From assembly GCA_963695975.1 (NCBI GenBank), contig CAVOIB010000002.1, positions 186,001-250,000 on the forward strand: a stretch of DNA of 64,000 nucleotides, given 5' to 3'. This stretch comes from JBBQVZ01 sp963695975 (GTDB lineage: Bacteria; Actinomycetota; UBA4738; HRBIN12). The position numbers and the translations under genes are program-made. This document shows, in pieces, positions 44,034-52,782 of this stretch; position 1 is the stretch's first letter; the number at the start of each line of letters is the position of its first letter. The notes below the pieces were generated by a model that was given only the letters and a program-made list of their open reading frames with translations, was not told the origin of the DNA and did no database searches.

Positions 44034-44546
44034 ATGGAGCGGACCGTAACGTTCGGGGCGGGGTGCTTCTGGGGCGTGGAGTACGTGTTCCGCCGCGTAC
44101 CGGGAGTCACCTCGGCGGAGGTGGGCTACAGCGGCGGCATCACGCCGGACCCCACGTACCGCGAGGTCTGTTCGCACCATACGGGCCATGCCGAGGTCTG
44201 CCGCGTGGGCTTCGACGACTCGAACGTGACGTTCGATCAGCTGCTCGAGGTCTTCTGGGCCATGCACGATCCGACGCAGGTGGACCGGCAGGGCCCGGAC
44301 GTCGGCGATCAGTATCGAAGCGTGATCTTCACGAGCGACGACACGCAGCTCGCACAGGCGCAGGCGTCGCGCGAGCGTGCCCAAGCTCGCTTCGACCGAC
44401 CCATCGCGACCGACATCCGACCGGCGCCCCCGTTCTATCCGGCCGAGGACTACCACCAGGCCTACTACGAGAAGAACGGGCATGAGCCTTACTGCCACGT
44501 GGTTCCCGTGGGCGTGCTGCGGGAGCTGGGACTCGTCGGCGCCTGA
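44034..44546 (+). CDS. msrA: Peptide-methionine (S)-S-oxide reductase MsrA
   Basis: 170 residues from the ATG at 44034, behind AAGGAG. It reduces methionine-S-sulfoxide in proteins. The catalytic cysteine is Cys11 in FGAGCFWGVEY, and the rest of the family core (GVTSAEVGYSGG, VCSHHTGHAEVCRV, DVGDQYRSVIF, FYPAEDYHQAYYEKN) is complete. Some bacterial MsrA proteins carry selenocysteine at this position; here it is an ordinary TGC cysteine. A strong hairpin follows the stop codon. Confidence 0.97.
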   Translation: MERTVTFGAGCFWGVEYVFRRVPGVTSAEVGYSGGITPDPTYREVCSHHTGHAEVCRVGFDDSNVTFDQLLEVFWAMHDPTQVDRQGPDVGDQYRSVIFTSDDTQLAQAQASRERAQARFDRPIATDIRPAPPFYPAEDYHQAYYEKNGHEPYCHVVPVGVLRELGLVGA

Positions 44547-44549
44547 ACG

Positions 44550-44586
44550 GTGTGGGGGCGGCCGCGTCCGGCGGCCGCCCCCACAC
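44550..44586. terminator. Bidirectional terminator hairpin between msrA and the secreted protein gene
   Basis: A perfect 16-base inverted repeat (GTGTGGGGGCGGCCGC and complement) with a 5-base loop, placed 3 bases after msrA and 5 before the stop of the convergent gene. No T-run. It is the strongest hairpin in an intergenic space here. Confidence 0.75.
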
Positions 44587-44591
44587 GCGGA

Positions 44592-45059
44592 CTACGGGAT
44601 CAGGCTGTAGGTGAGTACGAACTCGCCCTTGGCATTCACCGTCTCCTTGACCGACCCCCGCACGTTCTCGTAGAGACCGGTTCCGCCGGTGACCGCGTAG
44701 GTCCAGCTGGAGGCGGAGTCCGAGTACGGCCCTTCGGCGGTGATCTGACCGTCGGCAAGGATCTCGGTCCACATGCACTCCCACGTTCCGGCCTTCGGGC
44801 TTTCCCGGATACACACCCCCGAGTCGGAACCCACCTTCGTCGTGTCGGTCTCGTCGTAGAGATCGTTGTGGTACGTGTAGATGTCTCCCGTGGAATCCCC
44901 CTTCTTGCCCACGTCGACGACCTTGTCGGTCGTCCCGTGCTCGACGACGGTGAACGACGTCGGAGCCGTGATGCCAGAGGATGCGGACGCCGCACCCAAC
45001 ACGAATGCCGCGCCCCCGACGAGCAGCGCGACGAGGACCAAGCCGATCTTCCTTGCCAT
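44592..45059 (-). CDS. Secreted allene-oxide-cyclase-barrel-like protein
   Basis: 155 residues with a signal peptide (MARKIGLVLVALLVGGAAFV, cleavage about 27). The mature part has FTVVEHGTTDKVVDVG, GDIYTYHNDLYDE, GVCIRESPKAGTWECMWTEI and a final YAVTGGTGLYENVRGSVK; this succession (D-x-G-D-I, then W-x-C, then GGTGxYxxxRG) is that of the dirigent/AOC-like barrel found in many actinobacterial secreted proteins. Two cysteines could form a disulfide. It has no known activity. It is convergent with msrA. Confidence 0.7.
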   Translation of the reverse strand: MARKIGLVLVALLVGGAAFVLGAASASSGITAPTSFTVVEHGTTDKVVDVGKKGDSTGDIYTYHNDLYDETDTTKVGSDSGVCIRESPKAGTWECMWTEILADGQITAEGPYSDSASSWTYAVTGGTGLYENVRGSVKETVNAKGEFVLTYSLIP

Positions 45060-45154
45060 TGGTCTCCCCCCTAGGGCCGATGGTTGAGGCGGAGCCTAGA
45101 CCGTTACGCCGAACTGCGCGAACCGCAGGCCGAGGAACCGTCCAGCCATCGCGC

Positions 45155-45514
45155 TTATCCCTCTGAACGGACAACGCAGAACTCGTTCCCCTCGGGGTCG
45201 GCCAGGACGACGAAGGGATCCTCCGGGTCGTTAGACACCCACCGACGGGTCGCGCCGAGCGACTCGATCCAGACCGCGGTCGCCTCTTCGTCGTCGGCGG
45301 CGAAGTCGAGGTGGACGCGATTCTTGACGGTCTTCGGCTCGGGCACCTTCTGGAACGAGATGCGAGCCCCGCCGTCAGGCGGCCGGAGCGAGACCCACGT
45401 GTCGTTGCCGCGGTCGACCGCGTAACCCGTGAACGACGCCCAGAACGCAGCGAGGGCCGGCGGATCGGCGCAATCGATGACCACGCCGACCAGGACCACG
45501 CGCTCAACCGTCAC
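45155..45514 (-). CDS. VOC-family glyoxalase-like protein
   Basis: 119 residues from the GTG at 45514. VVIDCADPPALAAFWASFTGY, KNRVHLDFAADD and VVLADPEGNEFCVV are the Glyoxalase_6 pattern, and it resembles the protein at 38541-38966. Its 5' end overlaps the end of the CDGSH gene by 11 bases, so it is the last gene of the iron-sulfur operon. Function unknown. Confidence 0.87.
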   Translation of the reverse strand: MTVERVVLVGVVIDCADPPALAAFWASFTGYAVDRGNDTWVSLRPPDGGARISFQKVPEPKTVKNRVHLDFAADDEEATAVWIESLGATRRWVSNDPEDPFVVLADPEGNEFCVVRSEG

Positions 45515-45977
45515 GGAACCTCACCTCCTTGTGCGAGCCGTCGCAATACGGCATCACGCCCGAGTGACCACACCGACACAGCGAGATGCGACCGCGTCCG
45601 TCGATGGTGGCACCGTCCCCGCGTTCGACGATGACGCCACCGCTGATGCGGATCGGCCCGTTCGGCTTCAGCGCGACGAGCGGCCCAACCACGCCGTCTG
45701 GCGGGAGCCAGGTGAACACCGGCGTGAGGGAGGATCTGCGCGAAGGCTCGTCGAAGCACGGAAGCCGGTCGGGCCACCGGTCGCAGAACGGCTTCGTCGA
45801 AGATCCGTCACACCGGCAGAGCGTGTACCGGTTCCCGACCTCGGTGATCGGCTCGACGGCCCACGCGGGTGGTCCGTCCACCGCGGGCTCGCCCTTCACC
45901 AGCCTGCCGAGCGGCGCTCCCTCCACGACGAGCGGTCCGCCCGAGATCACGCGGACCCGAGGTGGATCAGCCGTCAC
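45504..45977 (-). CDS. Double CDGSH iron-sulfur domain protein
   Basis: 157 residues. Two mitoNEET-type domains are visible: LCRCDGSSTKPFCDRWP and LCRCGHSGVMPYCDGSHKEV. Each has the C-x-C-x(2)-[ST]-x(3)-P-x-C-D-x(2)-H frame for a 2Fe-2S cluster. In the first the terminal His is replaced (CDRWPD), so that cluster may be three-cysteine or absent. Bacterial CDGSH proteins are redox or cluster carriers; none has a settled role. It overlaps the upstream gene by 11 bases. Confidence 0.88.
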   Translation of the reverse strand: MTADPPRVRVISGGPLVVEGAPLGRLVKGEPAVDGPPAWAVEPITEVGNRYTLCRCDGSSTKPFCDRWPDRLPCFDEPSRRSSLTPVFTWLPPDGVVGPLVALKPNGPIRISGGVIVERGDGATIDGRGRISLCRCGHSGVMPYCDGSHKEVRFRDG

Positions 45978-46632
45978 GGAACCCCACGGCTTCGTGCGAG
46001 CCGTCGCAGAACGGCTTGTTCGAGGAGTGACCGCATCGGCAAAGCGTGACGCGGTTGCGGGCCTCGTAGGTCGAGCCGTCGGCGGACTCGACCGGGATGC
46101 CTCCCCGGACCCATAGCGGGCCGTTGCGGATCGCCCCGATCGAGGGAGGTTCGAACACCGGCTCTCGATCCTCTCCCGGGGTCGTCTCGACGAGTCGCCC
46201 CGAGGGACACAGGGAGATCATGCGTTGCGCCTGCGCTCTGGCCTCCGGGTCCGAGGCTTCGTCGATCAACTCCCAGACCGACGTGACGCGGTTCCTGCAG
46301 TATCCGGCCTTCGCGCAGATCGACAGGTCGTCCGTCATCGTGATGTCGTCGCCTGCGAACGTCGACGCGCGGCTCGCTCGCGTTGAGCGGGGCGCCATCT
46401 CCGTGCCATCGAATCGCTCTTCCAGGTGCGAGTCGTCACAGAACGGCTTGGTGCGCGACCGACCACACCGGCACAGCGTGAACCGCTTCCCGGTCGCCAG
46501 AGCCTCCGGTTGCGACCAATCAACCGGCTCCCCGTACTCGCTTTCAACCTGCGCCACCCGTACCAGCAGCGGCGGTCCGGTCACTTCGTAGGGACCGTCT
46601 TCGGTGATACGGATGCGGGGAGCGTCTTCCAT
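45967..46632 (-). CDS. CDGSH - Fer4_19 - CDGSH iron-sulfur protein
   Basis: 221 residues from the ATG at 46632. It has three cysteine-rich modules in order. A CDGSH domain TLCRCGRSRTKPFCDDSH is near residues 55-72. A mono-cluster Fer4_19-type segment has SICAKAGYCRNRVTSVWELI and MISLCPSGRLV in the middle. A second CDGSH, TLCRCGHSSNKPFCDGSHEAV, is near the C-terminus. This architecture occurs in bacterial proteins annotated as CDGSH iron-sulfur / DUF. It is probably an electron-carrier or cluster-transfer protein in the cytoplasm. The start shares a base with the stop of the membrane protein upstream. Confidence 0.87.
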   Translation of the reverse strand: MEDAPRIRITEDGPYEVTGPPLLVRVAQVESEYGEPVDWSQPEALATGKRFTLCRCGRSRTKPFCDDSHLEERFDGTEMAPRSTRASRASTFAGDDITMTDDLSICAKAGYCRNRVTSVWELIDEASDPEARAQAQRMISLCPSGRLVETTPGEDREPVFEPPSIGAIRNGPLWVRGGIPVESADGSTYEARNRVTLCRCGHSSNKPFCDGSHEAVGFRDG

Positions 46633-47105
46633 CACCCGACCACCTTTCCCTCTCGCCGAGCACCGAACCCGCAGCCGATCGCGACGCCGGCGAGCACCGC
46701 GCACACGGAGGGGAGTGATCCGTCGTCGAACCAGCGAGACGTGGTCAGCACGGTCGGCCAATGTACATCGAACTGCGGCGACCACACGATGAAGCCCAGG
46801 TGAAGTGCCGGCACGAGCGCGATCGACGCGAGCACCAGCCGTCCCCACGCGTACCGCGGCCGGGGGAACGGGAAACGAGCGGCAACGGCGAACAACGCGC
46901 CCGCGATCACCAGAGGCGTGATCGTCGCCGACCACTCGCGCACGTCGAACCGGAACGCAGATGCAACGGTCTCGCGGAACCTGGCATCCGCGATCCTCGC
47001 CGCCCAGAGCGCGATGAACGAGACGGCGACGAACACCACTCGAACCGTCCATACGAGAGGACCCGCCCAGCGCCCGGACCCCATATCCACCCCGATCTCA
47101 CCCAT
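46632..47105 (-). CDS. Four-helix membrane protein, unknown
   Basis: 157 residues from the ATG at 47105, 48 bases from the start of the divergent helicase gene. Hydrophobic segments at about 15-35, 53-73, 84-104 and 130-150 make four membrane helices. No motif recognised. It is the first gene of an operon in which each next gene overlaps the one before (membrane protein, CDGSH-Fer4_19-CDGSH, CDGSH, VOC), so it may anchor or serve the iron-sulfur proteins. Confidence 0.65.
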   Translation of the reverse strand: MGEIGVDMGSGRWAGPLVWTVRVVFVAVSFIALWAARIADARFRETVASAFRFDVREWSATITPLVIAGALFAVAARFPFPRPRYAWGRLVLASIALVPALHLGFIVWSPQFDVHWPTVLTTSRWFDDGSLPSVCAVLAGVAIGCGFGARREGKVVG

Positions 47106-47139
47106 GCCGCGAATCCTAGACCCCGTCACCTGGTAGCTG

Positions 47140-47145
47140 TAGTGT
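47140..47145 (+). promoter_or_regulatory. -10 box TAGTGT of the helicase gene
   Basis: A TANNNT hexamer ends 8 bases before the ATG at 47154 and excludes the GTG at 47142 as the start. Confidence 0.35.
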
Positions 47146-47153
47146 TCGAACGC

Positions 47154-49193
47154 ATGTTCGATGACGATCTCAACCCCGAGCAACGCTCGGCCATGCTGCA
47201 CGGCGACGGCCCGCTGCTGATCGTGGCCGGCGCCGGGACGGGCAAGACCACAACGCTCGCCTGCCGGGTGGGTCACCTGGTCGACCGCGGGATCAGTCCC
47301 GAGCGGATCCTCCTGTTGACGTTCAGCCGCCGTGCGGCGCGCGAGATGCTCACGCGGGCCGAACGGGTGAGCGGCCATCGCGAGACCGGTCGGGTGTGGG
47401 GAGGCACGTTCCACGCGGTCGCCAACCGGTTGCTCCGGCTCCATGGCCGCCCGCTCGGCCTACGGCCCGACTTCACGGTGCTCGACCAGTCCGACGGTGG
47501 CGACGTGATGGACCTCCTGCGCCAGGAACTCGGGTTCGCCCAACGCGAACGGAGGTTCCCCCGCAAGGAGACCCTCACCGCGATCTACTCCCGGACCGTC
47601 AACGCGGGCGAGCGGCTGGGCGACGTGTTGAAGCGTCAATACCCCTGGTGCCTAGACGAGAGCGACGGTATCCGCCAGATCTTCCAGGCGTACACGTCGC
47701 GCAAGCGCGAGCAGAACGTCATGGATTACGACGACCTCTTGCTCTTCTGGAAGGCCCTCGCGACATCGCCACAGACGCGCGAGCAGCTCGCGACGATGTT
47801 CGAGCACATGCTCGTCGACGAATATCAAGACACGAACGCCCTTCAAGCCGACATCTTGGAGGGGATGCGCCCACCTGACACCGCGCGGAACCTCACCGTG
47901 GTGGGCGACGACGCACAGTCGATCTACGGCTTCCGCGCCGCGACCGTTCGCAACATCCTCGAGTTCCCGACACGCTTCCCGGAGGCGGCGGTGATCCGGC
48001 TCGAACAGAACTACCGGTCCACGCAGCCGATCCTCCACGCGTCGAACGCCACGATCGCGCTCTCGCCGCAACGCCATGAGAAGACCCTCTGGTCGACGCG
48101 CGAAGGCGAGCGCCGTCCGGTCCTTCGCACGTGTCTCGACGAGGCGGAGCAGTGCGACGCGGTCTGCCGTGCGGTGCTCCACCACCGGGAACTAGGCGTG
48201 CCCTTGAAACACCAAGCAGTGCTCTTCCGCGCGGCCCATCACTCCGACCTGCTCGAGGTCGAGCTGGCTCGCCGGAATATCCCGTTCGTGAAGTATGGCG
48301 GTCTGAAGTTCATGGAAGCGGCGCACGTGAAGGACGCGCTAGCGCTGCTGCGCGTCCTCGAGAACCCGTTCGACGAGGTGAGCTGGTTCCGCGTGCTGCA
48401 GCTGCCGGAGGGGATCGGGCCCGCGACGGCACGATCGCTGATGGATCAGCTCGGTGTGCGGCGGTCGGACGACGATCAACCCTCGCCGCTCGTGCGGTTC
48501 CTGAAGGAACCGGTCGCGGTACCGAAAGGAGCCGGCGACGGCGTGCGGGGATTGCGTGCCGCGCTCGGTGAATGCCTTGCGGACGAGGCGCAAATGCCGC
48601 CCGCGGCCCAGCTGGAACGTCTGCGGACGTTCCTCGAACCCATCTTCGCCCGGCGCTACGATGCACCCGGAGCGCGGTCACGCGACCTGGAGCAGCTCGA
48701 GATGCTTGCCTCGGGGTACGAGACGCGCGGGCGGTTCGTCGCCGAGCTCACGCTGGATCCTCCATCTTCGACCGGCGATCTCGCAGGTCCACCGCTCCTG
48801 GACGAGGACTACCTCGTCTTGTCGACGATCCATTCGGCCAAGGGCCTGGAGTGGGACGTCGTATACGTGATCCACGCCGCCGACGGCATGATCCCGTCCG
48901 ACATGGCGACCGGCGACGACGAGCAGATCGAGGAGGAACGCCGGCTGCTGTACGTCGCCATGACACGGGCGCGCGACGCGCTCCACATCTCGTTCCCGCA
49001 GCGGTACTATCGCCGGCCTCGCGGCTTGGAGGATCCTCACAGCTTCGCGCAGGTCACACGCTTCTTGCCCGACGGTGTGCGAGCGCTCTTCGACGAGGTC
49101 CCTCCGGACGTGCTCCCCATGCCTGAACCCGGGGCTGAGCTCCGCGGAACGGCCGACGTCGACGCGTTCCTGGCCGGACTCTGGTCCGAGTGA
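47154..49193 (+). CDS. UvrD/PcrA-family superfamily 1 DNA helicase
   Basis: 679 residues from the ATG at 47154. It unwinds DNA 3' to 5' with ATP. Motif I VAGAGTGKTTTL (24-35), motif Ia, motif II MLVDEYQDTNALQ, motif III VVGDDAQSIYGFRAA, motif IV RLEQNYRSTQPIL, and motif V-VI LSTIHSAKGLEWDVVYVIHAADG and EERRLLYVAMTRARDALHISF are in order. It is shorter than PcrA (about 720) and has no C-terminal Tudor domain. It is probably a repair helicase. The start is within a 48-base divergent gap. Confidence 0.95.
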   Translation: MFDDDLNPEQRSAMLHGDGPLLIVAGAGTGKTTTLACRVGHLVDRGISPERILLLTFSRRAAREMLTRAERVSGHRETGRVWGGTFHAVANRLLRLHGRPLGLRPDFTVLDQSDGGDVMDLLRQELGFAQRERRFPRKETLTAIYSRTVNAGERLGDVLKRQYPWCLDESDGIRQIFQAYTSRKREQNVMDYDDLLLFWKALATSPQTREQLATMFEHMLVDEYQDTNALQADILEGMRPPDTARNLTVVGDDAQSIYGFRAATVRNILEFPTRFPEAAVIRLEQNYRSTQPILHASNATIALSPQRHEKTLWSTREGERRPVLRTCLDEAEQCDAVCRAVLHHRELGVPLKHQAVLFRAAHHSDLLEVELARRNIPFVKYGGLKFMEAAHVKDALALLRVLENPFDEVSWFRVLQLPEGIGPATARSLMDQLGVRRSDDDQPSPLVRFLKEPVAVPKGAGDGVRGLRAALGECLADEAQMPPAAQLERLRTFLEPIFARRYDAPGARSRDLEQLEMLASGYETRGRFVAELTLDPPSSTGDLAGPPLLDEDYLVLSTIHSAKGLEWDVVYVIHAADGMIPSDMATGDDEQIEEERRLLYVAMTRARDALHISFPQRYYRRPRGLEDPHSFAQVTRFLPDGVRALFDEVPPDVLPMPEPGAELRGTADVDAFLAGLWSE

Positions 49194-49199
49194 CACCGG

Positions 49200-49205
49200 T
49201 ACCCT
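49200..49205 (+). promoter_or_regulatory. -10 box TACCCT before the HAD hydrolase
   Basis: A TANNNT hexamer, just after the helicase stop, ends 6 bases before the GTG at 49212. Confidence 0.35.
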
Positions 49206-49211
49206 TTGCGC

Positions 49212-49865
49212 GTGCATGAGCCGTTCGACGTCGTCCTGCTGGACCTCTACGACACGATCGTGTGGAGCGAATGGGGCAAGCTCCGTGATCTGATCGCCGC
49301 ACGTCTGGGGTTGGAGACCGGGCAGCTCTTGAAGGCGTTCGAGATCACGCGGCAGGCACGCGGTGTCGGCACGTACCCCGACGTCCAGGGCGACATGTCT
49401 GCAGTGCTCGTCACTGCCGGCATCGACCCCGTTCCGGCGCTCGTCGAGGAACTCGTAGACACCGAGCGGACCGAGCTCGACCGCGGCGTACACCTCTACG
49501 ACGATGTCTTCCCGGTGCTGCACGAGCTGCGGTCGCGCGGCGTGAAGACGGGACTCGTCAGCAACTGCTCGCACTCCACCCGCCCGGTCGTCGACCGGCT
49601 CGGCCTCGAAGAGGTATTCGACGAGGTGCTGCTGTCGTACGAGGTGAAGACGATGAAGCCGGACCCGGCCATCTACCGGATCGCGCTCGAACGATCGGGA
49701 GACGTTCCCGCTGCTCGCGCCGTCTTCGTCGACGACCAGCCGGATTACTGCGACGGAGGTGCGGTCGTCGGCCTCGCAACGCGACTGATGCTCCGCCCGA
49801 ACGAGGACACCCCCGCGGACACGCATGGACACCAGGTCGTGACCGACCTGACGCCGCTCCTGTAA
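49212..49865 (+). CDS. HAD-superfamily hydrolase (haloacid dehalogenase-like)
   Basis: 217 residues from the GTG at 49212. Motif I VVLLDLYDTIVW (DxxD replaced by DLYDT), motif II GLVSNCSHSTRP, conserved Lys in YEVKTMKPDP and motif IV VFVDDQPDYCDGG. This is the subfamily I group of small phosphatases and dehalogenases. The aromatic Tyr in motif I (DLYDT) is seen in several members. Substrate unknown. It is followed by ppk2. Confidence 0.88.
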   Translation: MHEPFDVVLLDLYDTIVWSEWGKLRDLIAARLGLETGQLLKAFEITRQARGVGTYPDVQGDMSAVLVTAGIDPVPALVEELVDTERTELDRGVHLYDDVFPVLHELRSRGVKTGLVSNCSHSTRPVVDRLGLEEVFDEVLLSYEVKTMKPDPAIYRIALERSGDVPAARAVFVDDQPDYCDGGAVVGLATRLMLRPNEDTPADTHGHQVVTDLTPLL

Positions 49866-49868
49866 CGT
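49863..49868 (+). promoter_or_regulatory. -10 box TAACGT before ppk2
   Basis: A TANNNT hexamer over the HAD stop codon ends 7 bases before the ATG at 49876. Confidence 0.35.
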
Positions 49869-49875
49869 TCGGCGC

Positions 49876-50712
49876 ATGGCAGAGCACGGCGCCGAGCGTC
49901 GACCGAAGTTCCCCAGCAAGCTCTACGAACGCGAGCTCTTCCGTCTCCAGGAGGAACTCGTGAAGATGGAGGAGTGGGTCTTCGCGACCGGCACGCGCGT
50001 CGTCGCCATCTTCGAGGGTCGCGACGCGGCCGGCAAGGGCGGCGCGATCAAGCGCATCACGGAGCACACGAATCCACGGATCACGAGGCATGTCGCGTTG
50101 CCGATGCCGACCGAGCGCCAGACGACCCAGTGGTACTTCCAGCGCTACGTGGAGCAGCTCCCCGCGGCGGGTGAGATCGTGCTGTTCGACCGCAGCTGGT
50201 ATAACCGCGCGGGCATCGAGCACGTGCTGGGCTTCTGCACACCGGCCGAGCACTACCGGTTCCTTCGCCAATGCCCGATCTTCGAGCGCTTGCTCGTCGA
50301 GGACGGCATCATCCTGATCAAGTACTGGTTCTCGGTGAGCGACGAGGAGCAGGAGCGCCGCTTCGAGGCCCGGATCACCGATCCCATGCGCCGATGGAAG
50401 CTCTCTGAGACGGACCTGTACTCACGGACGAAGTGGATCGACTACTCACGCGCGAAGGACGAGATGTTCGTCCACACCGACATCCCCGAGGTGCCATGGT
50501 ACGTGGTCGACGCCGACGACAAGAAGCGTGCAAGGCTGAATTGCATCGCGCACCTGCTGTCGAAGATCCCGTACGAGGAGAAGCCGCTCCTCGAGATCAC
50601 GCTGCCCCAGCGCCAGCGCGACGACGGCTATGTCCGCCCGCCGCGTGATCTCTACACGTACGTCCCCGACCACGCCGCCGATATCCTCGCGAAGGCGGAA
50701 GGCGGACGCTAG
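49876..50712 (+). CDS. ppk2: Polyphosphate kinase 2 (PPK2 family)
   Basis: 278 residues. PPK2 enzymes use polyphosphate to phosphorylate nucleotides or reverse that. Walker A GRDAAGKGG (48-56), the lid and Walker B FDRSWYNRAG (104-113), and DPMRRWKLSETD are present. The single-domain length and the FEGRDAAGKGGAIKRI motif fit class I, which usually converts nucleoside diphosphates to triphosphates. Convergent with hemQ, 16-base gap. Confidence 0.95.
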   Translation: MAEHGAERRPKFPSKLYERELFRLQEELVKMEEWVFATGTRVVAIFEGRDAAGKGGAIKRITEHTNPRITRHVALPMPTERQTTQWYFQRYVEQLPAAGEIVLFDRSWYNRAGIEHVLGFCTPAEHYRFLRQCPIFERLLVEDGIILIKYWFSVSDEEQERRFEARITDPMRRWKLSETDLYSRTKWIDYSRAKDEMFVHTDIPEVPWYVVDADDKKRARLNCIAHLLSKIPYEEKPLLEITLPQRQRDDGYVRPPRDLYTYVPDHAADILAKAEGGR

Positions 50713-50728
50713 TCCGCTACGGACTAGG

Positions 50729-51427
50729 TCACGCGAGGTCGGCGAGCGCGTTCGCCACGCTCTTGCGGATCCCGGTGACGAACGGGATCTCCTCTTTCGT
50801 GTACATCCGGGCTTCGGCGTCGCGCAGACGACGGATGCAGTCGACCAGCGTTTCAGCCCGATCCGCCTCGAAGGCCAAGATCCATTCCCAGTCCCCCAGG
50901 CCGAACGCGCTCGTCGTGTTCGTCAGGACCTCCGGGAACTCGCGGCCGATCACGCCATGCTCAGCGAGCAACGCAGCCCGTTCGTCGCGGGGGAGCAGAT
51001 ACCACTCCGGCGTGCGCACGAACGGATAGACGCACAGATAGGTCTTCGGCGGCTCGCCCTTCACGAACGCGGGCCGGTGATCGGCCGTGAACTCGGCCGG
51101 CTTGACGACGCCCATGAACGTGAACACGACATCGGTAAGACGCCCGACCTGCGTCCGCCGGCAGGCGGCCATGAACGCCTGAACGTCCTCAGGGGAGCGC
51201 CCCACCAGCCAGAGCATCAGATCGGCGTCCGCGCGGAACCCAACCGTGGAATACGTGCCGCGAACCTCGACACGGTCCTCGAACGCCTTGTACAGGTTCT
51301 CGATCTCCTGCACGACGTCGGCCAAGCCGTGGGCCGTGAGATCCCGGAAGCCGTCGCGGGCATGGAACACCGGATACAGCGCATAGATCGCCTCCGTGAG
51401 GTCGGTCGTGTCAGCGTGCTCCGTCAT
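50729..51427 (-). CDS. hemQ: Coproheme decarboxylase (HemQ/ChdC)
   Basis: 232 residues. It decarboxylates coproheme to heme b, the last step of the coproporphyrin branch. VYPFVRTPEWYLLP holds the catalytic tyrosine, LLAEHGVIGREFPEV the proximal histidine, and FGLGDWEWILAFEAD completes the chlorite-dismutase fold. Its start overlaps the cgoX stop by four bases. HemQ with CpfC and CgoX excludes the protoporphyrin branch. Confidence 0.96.
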   Translation of the reverse strand: MTEHADTTDLTEAIYALYPVFHARDGFRDLTAHGLADVVQEIENLYKAFEDRVEVRGTYSTVGFRADADLMLWLVGRSPEDVQAFMAACRRTQVGRLTDVVFTFMGVVKPAEFTADHRPAFVKGEPPKTYLCVYPFVRTPEWYLLPRDERAALLAEHGVIGREFPEVLTNTTSAFGLGDWEWILAFEADRAETLVDCIRRLRDAEARMYTKEEIPFVTGIRKSVANALADLA

Positions 51428-52782
51428 CGAGCGTTCTCCTTGTCGAGCGTGGCGAGTCCGAGGTGTTCGACGACACGATCGGCCGTCTCACCCGCAGCGC
51501 GCACGCAATCGGGTATGCCCACGCCGTCGTAGGCGGAGCCGACAACGAAGATACCCGGCGGGAGGTTCGAGCGGATCCGCTTGACGCGATCGATGTGGCC
51601 GAGCTCGTACTGAGGCATCGACCTCGGCCATCGCACGACGGCCGCGCTCTCTGGTCTTTCGGGGAGCGCGACCACGGCCGAGAGATGCCGGGCGCAGGCG
51701 TCGATCAGGTCGTCGTCCCCGGCTTCAAGGATGTCCTCGTCACCGACCGCACCGACGAAGCAGCGCACGACGGCGCGGGATCCGAACCCAGGATCGGGCC
51801 ACTTGCTGCTGAGCCAGGTACACGCAGTCATCGAGGCCCTCCCGCGCGGCGCCACGAACCCCGTTCCGTCGGGGAGGGCGCCCTGCGTCCCTTCGCCGAA
51901 GACCAGGAGCACCACGCCCGTCGAGGCGTACGGGATGCCGTCGAGATCGTCGGCGGCCGCCGTTGACGGCGACCGCACGAGCCGAGCCGCCTCGAACGCA
52001 GGGACGGCCAACACGACCGCGTCCGCGTCGCCGACCGCTTCCAACGACGCAGTGGGCGCATCGAGATGCACGCGGTCGCCCAGCCGGTCGTTCAGCGCCT
52101 CGACCAGCCGCGCGACCCCCGAGCGAGGTCGCATGAACATCGGCATCGCGTCGGCGTTCCGCGCCGCCCGCGCCGCCGCTTGCGAGCCGCGGACCAGGCT
52201 CGATTGCGACCGCTCCCACGCGAGGAGCTCGGGGAACGTCGCTCGGGCCGACAGCCGATCTACATCGCCCGCGTACAGTCCCGCGAGGAGCGGTGCGATC
52301 GCGCGATCGGTGGCCTCGTCGCCGAACCGCCGCCGGAGCAAGCCGCCGAGCGTCTCCTCGACGTCGTCCTTCCGTCGCCGCCGCAATAGATCCTGCGCGG
52401 CCCGACGACGACCCGCGTTCGACAAGCCCGGCCACCGGAAGACGTCGGCCACGTCGCCGGGGATCCCGAACGGCGCCTCCTTCGGGAACGCGACCAAACC
52501 CCGGTCGGTCCACAGGTACGCGCCGCTCACGCCGGGGCTCACGAGCTCGGCGCCCAGGCCGAGCTCGCGGCAGAGCTCGACCGCCCAAGGCTTCCGCGCG
52601 ACGAACGAATCAGCGCCGGCGGGGAGCGTCAGGTCGCCGACCTGAACGTCTGCGAGCTTCCCGCCCGATCGATCCGAGGCTTCGTAGACGGCGACGTCGA
52701 TGCCGGCCTCGGACAGGCGGTAGGCGGTCGTGAGGCCTGCGATCCCGGCCCCGACGACCGCGACCCGTCCGCCGGCACTCAC
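51424..52782 (-). CDS. hemY: Coproporphyrinogen III oxidase, FAD-dependent (CgoX, HemY)
   Basis: 452 residues from the GTG at 52782, which overlaps the cpfC stop. It oxidizes coproporphyrinogen III to coproporphyrin III with oxygen. GRVAVVGAGIAGLTTAYRLSEAG is the FAD fold, and VGSAYDGVGIPDCVRAAGETAD near the C-terminus is the family signature. ALLAGLYAGDVDRLSARATFPEL is also typical. The downstream hemQ and the upstream ferrochelatase give the pathway order. The older name HemY is used for the same enzyme. Confidence 0.94.
   Translation of the reverse strand: MSAGGRVAVVGAGIAGLTTAYRLSEAGIDVAVYEASDRSGGKLADVQVGDLTLPAGADSFVARKPWAVELCRELGLGAELVSPGVSGAYLWTDRGLVAFPKEAPFGIPGDVADVFRWPGLSNAGRRRAAQDLLRRRRKDDVEETLGGLLRRRFGDEATDRAIAPLLAGLYAGDVDRLSARATFPELLAWERSQSSLVRGSQAAARAARNADAMPMFMRPRSGVARLVEALNDRLGDRVHLDAPTASLEAVGDADAVVLAVPAFEAARLVRSPSTAAADDLDGIPYASTGVVLLVFGEGTQGALPDGTGFVAPRGRASMTACTWLSSKWPDPGFGSRAVVRCFVGAVGDEDILEAGDDDLIDACARHLSAVVALPERPESAAVVRWPRSMPQYELGHIDRVKRIRSNLPPGIFVVGSAYDGVGIPDCVRAAGETADRVVEHLGLATLDKENAR

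Noticed and set aside
44034..44546. msrA as a second selenoprotein
   Set aside because: The catalytic position is TGC (Cys11) and the frame has no internal TGA.
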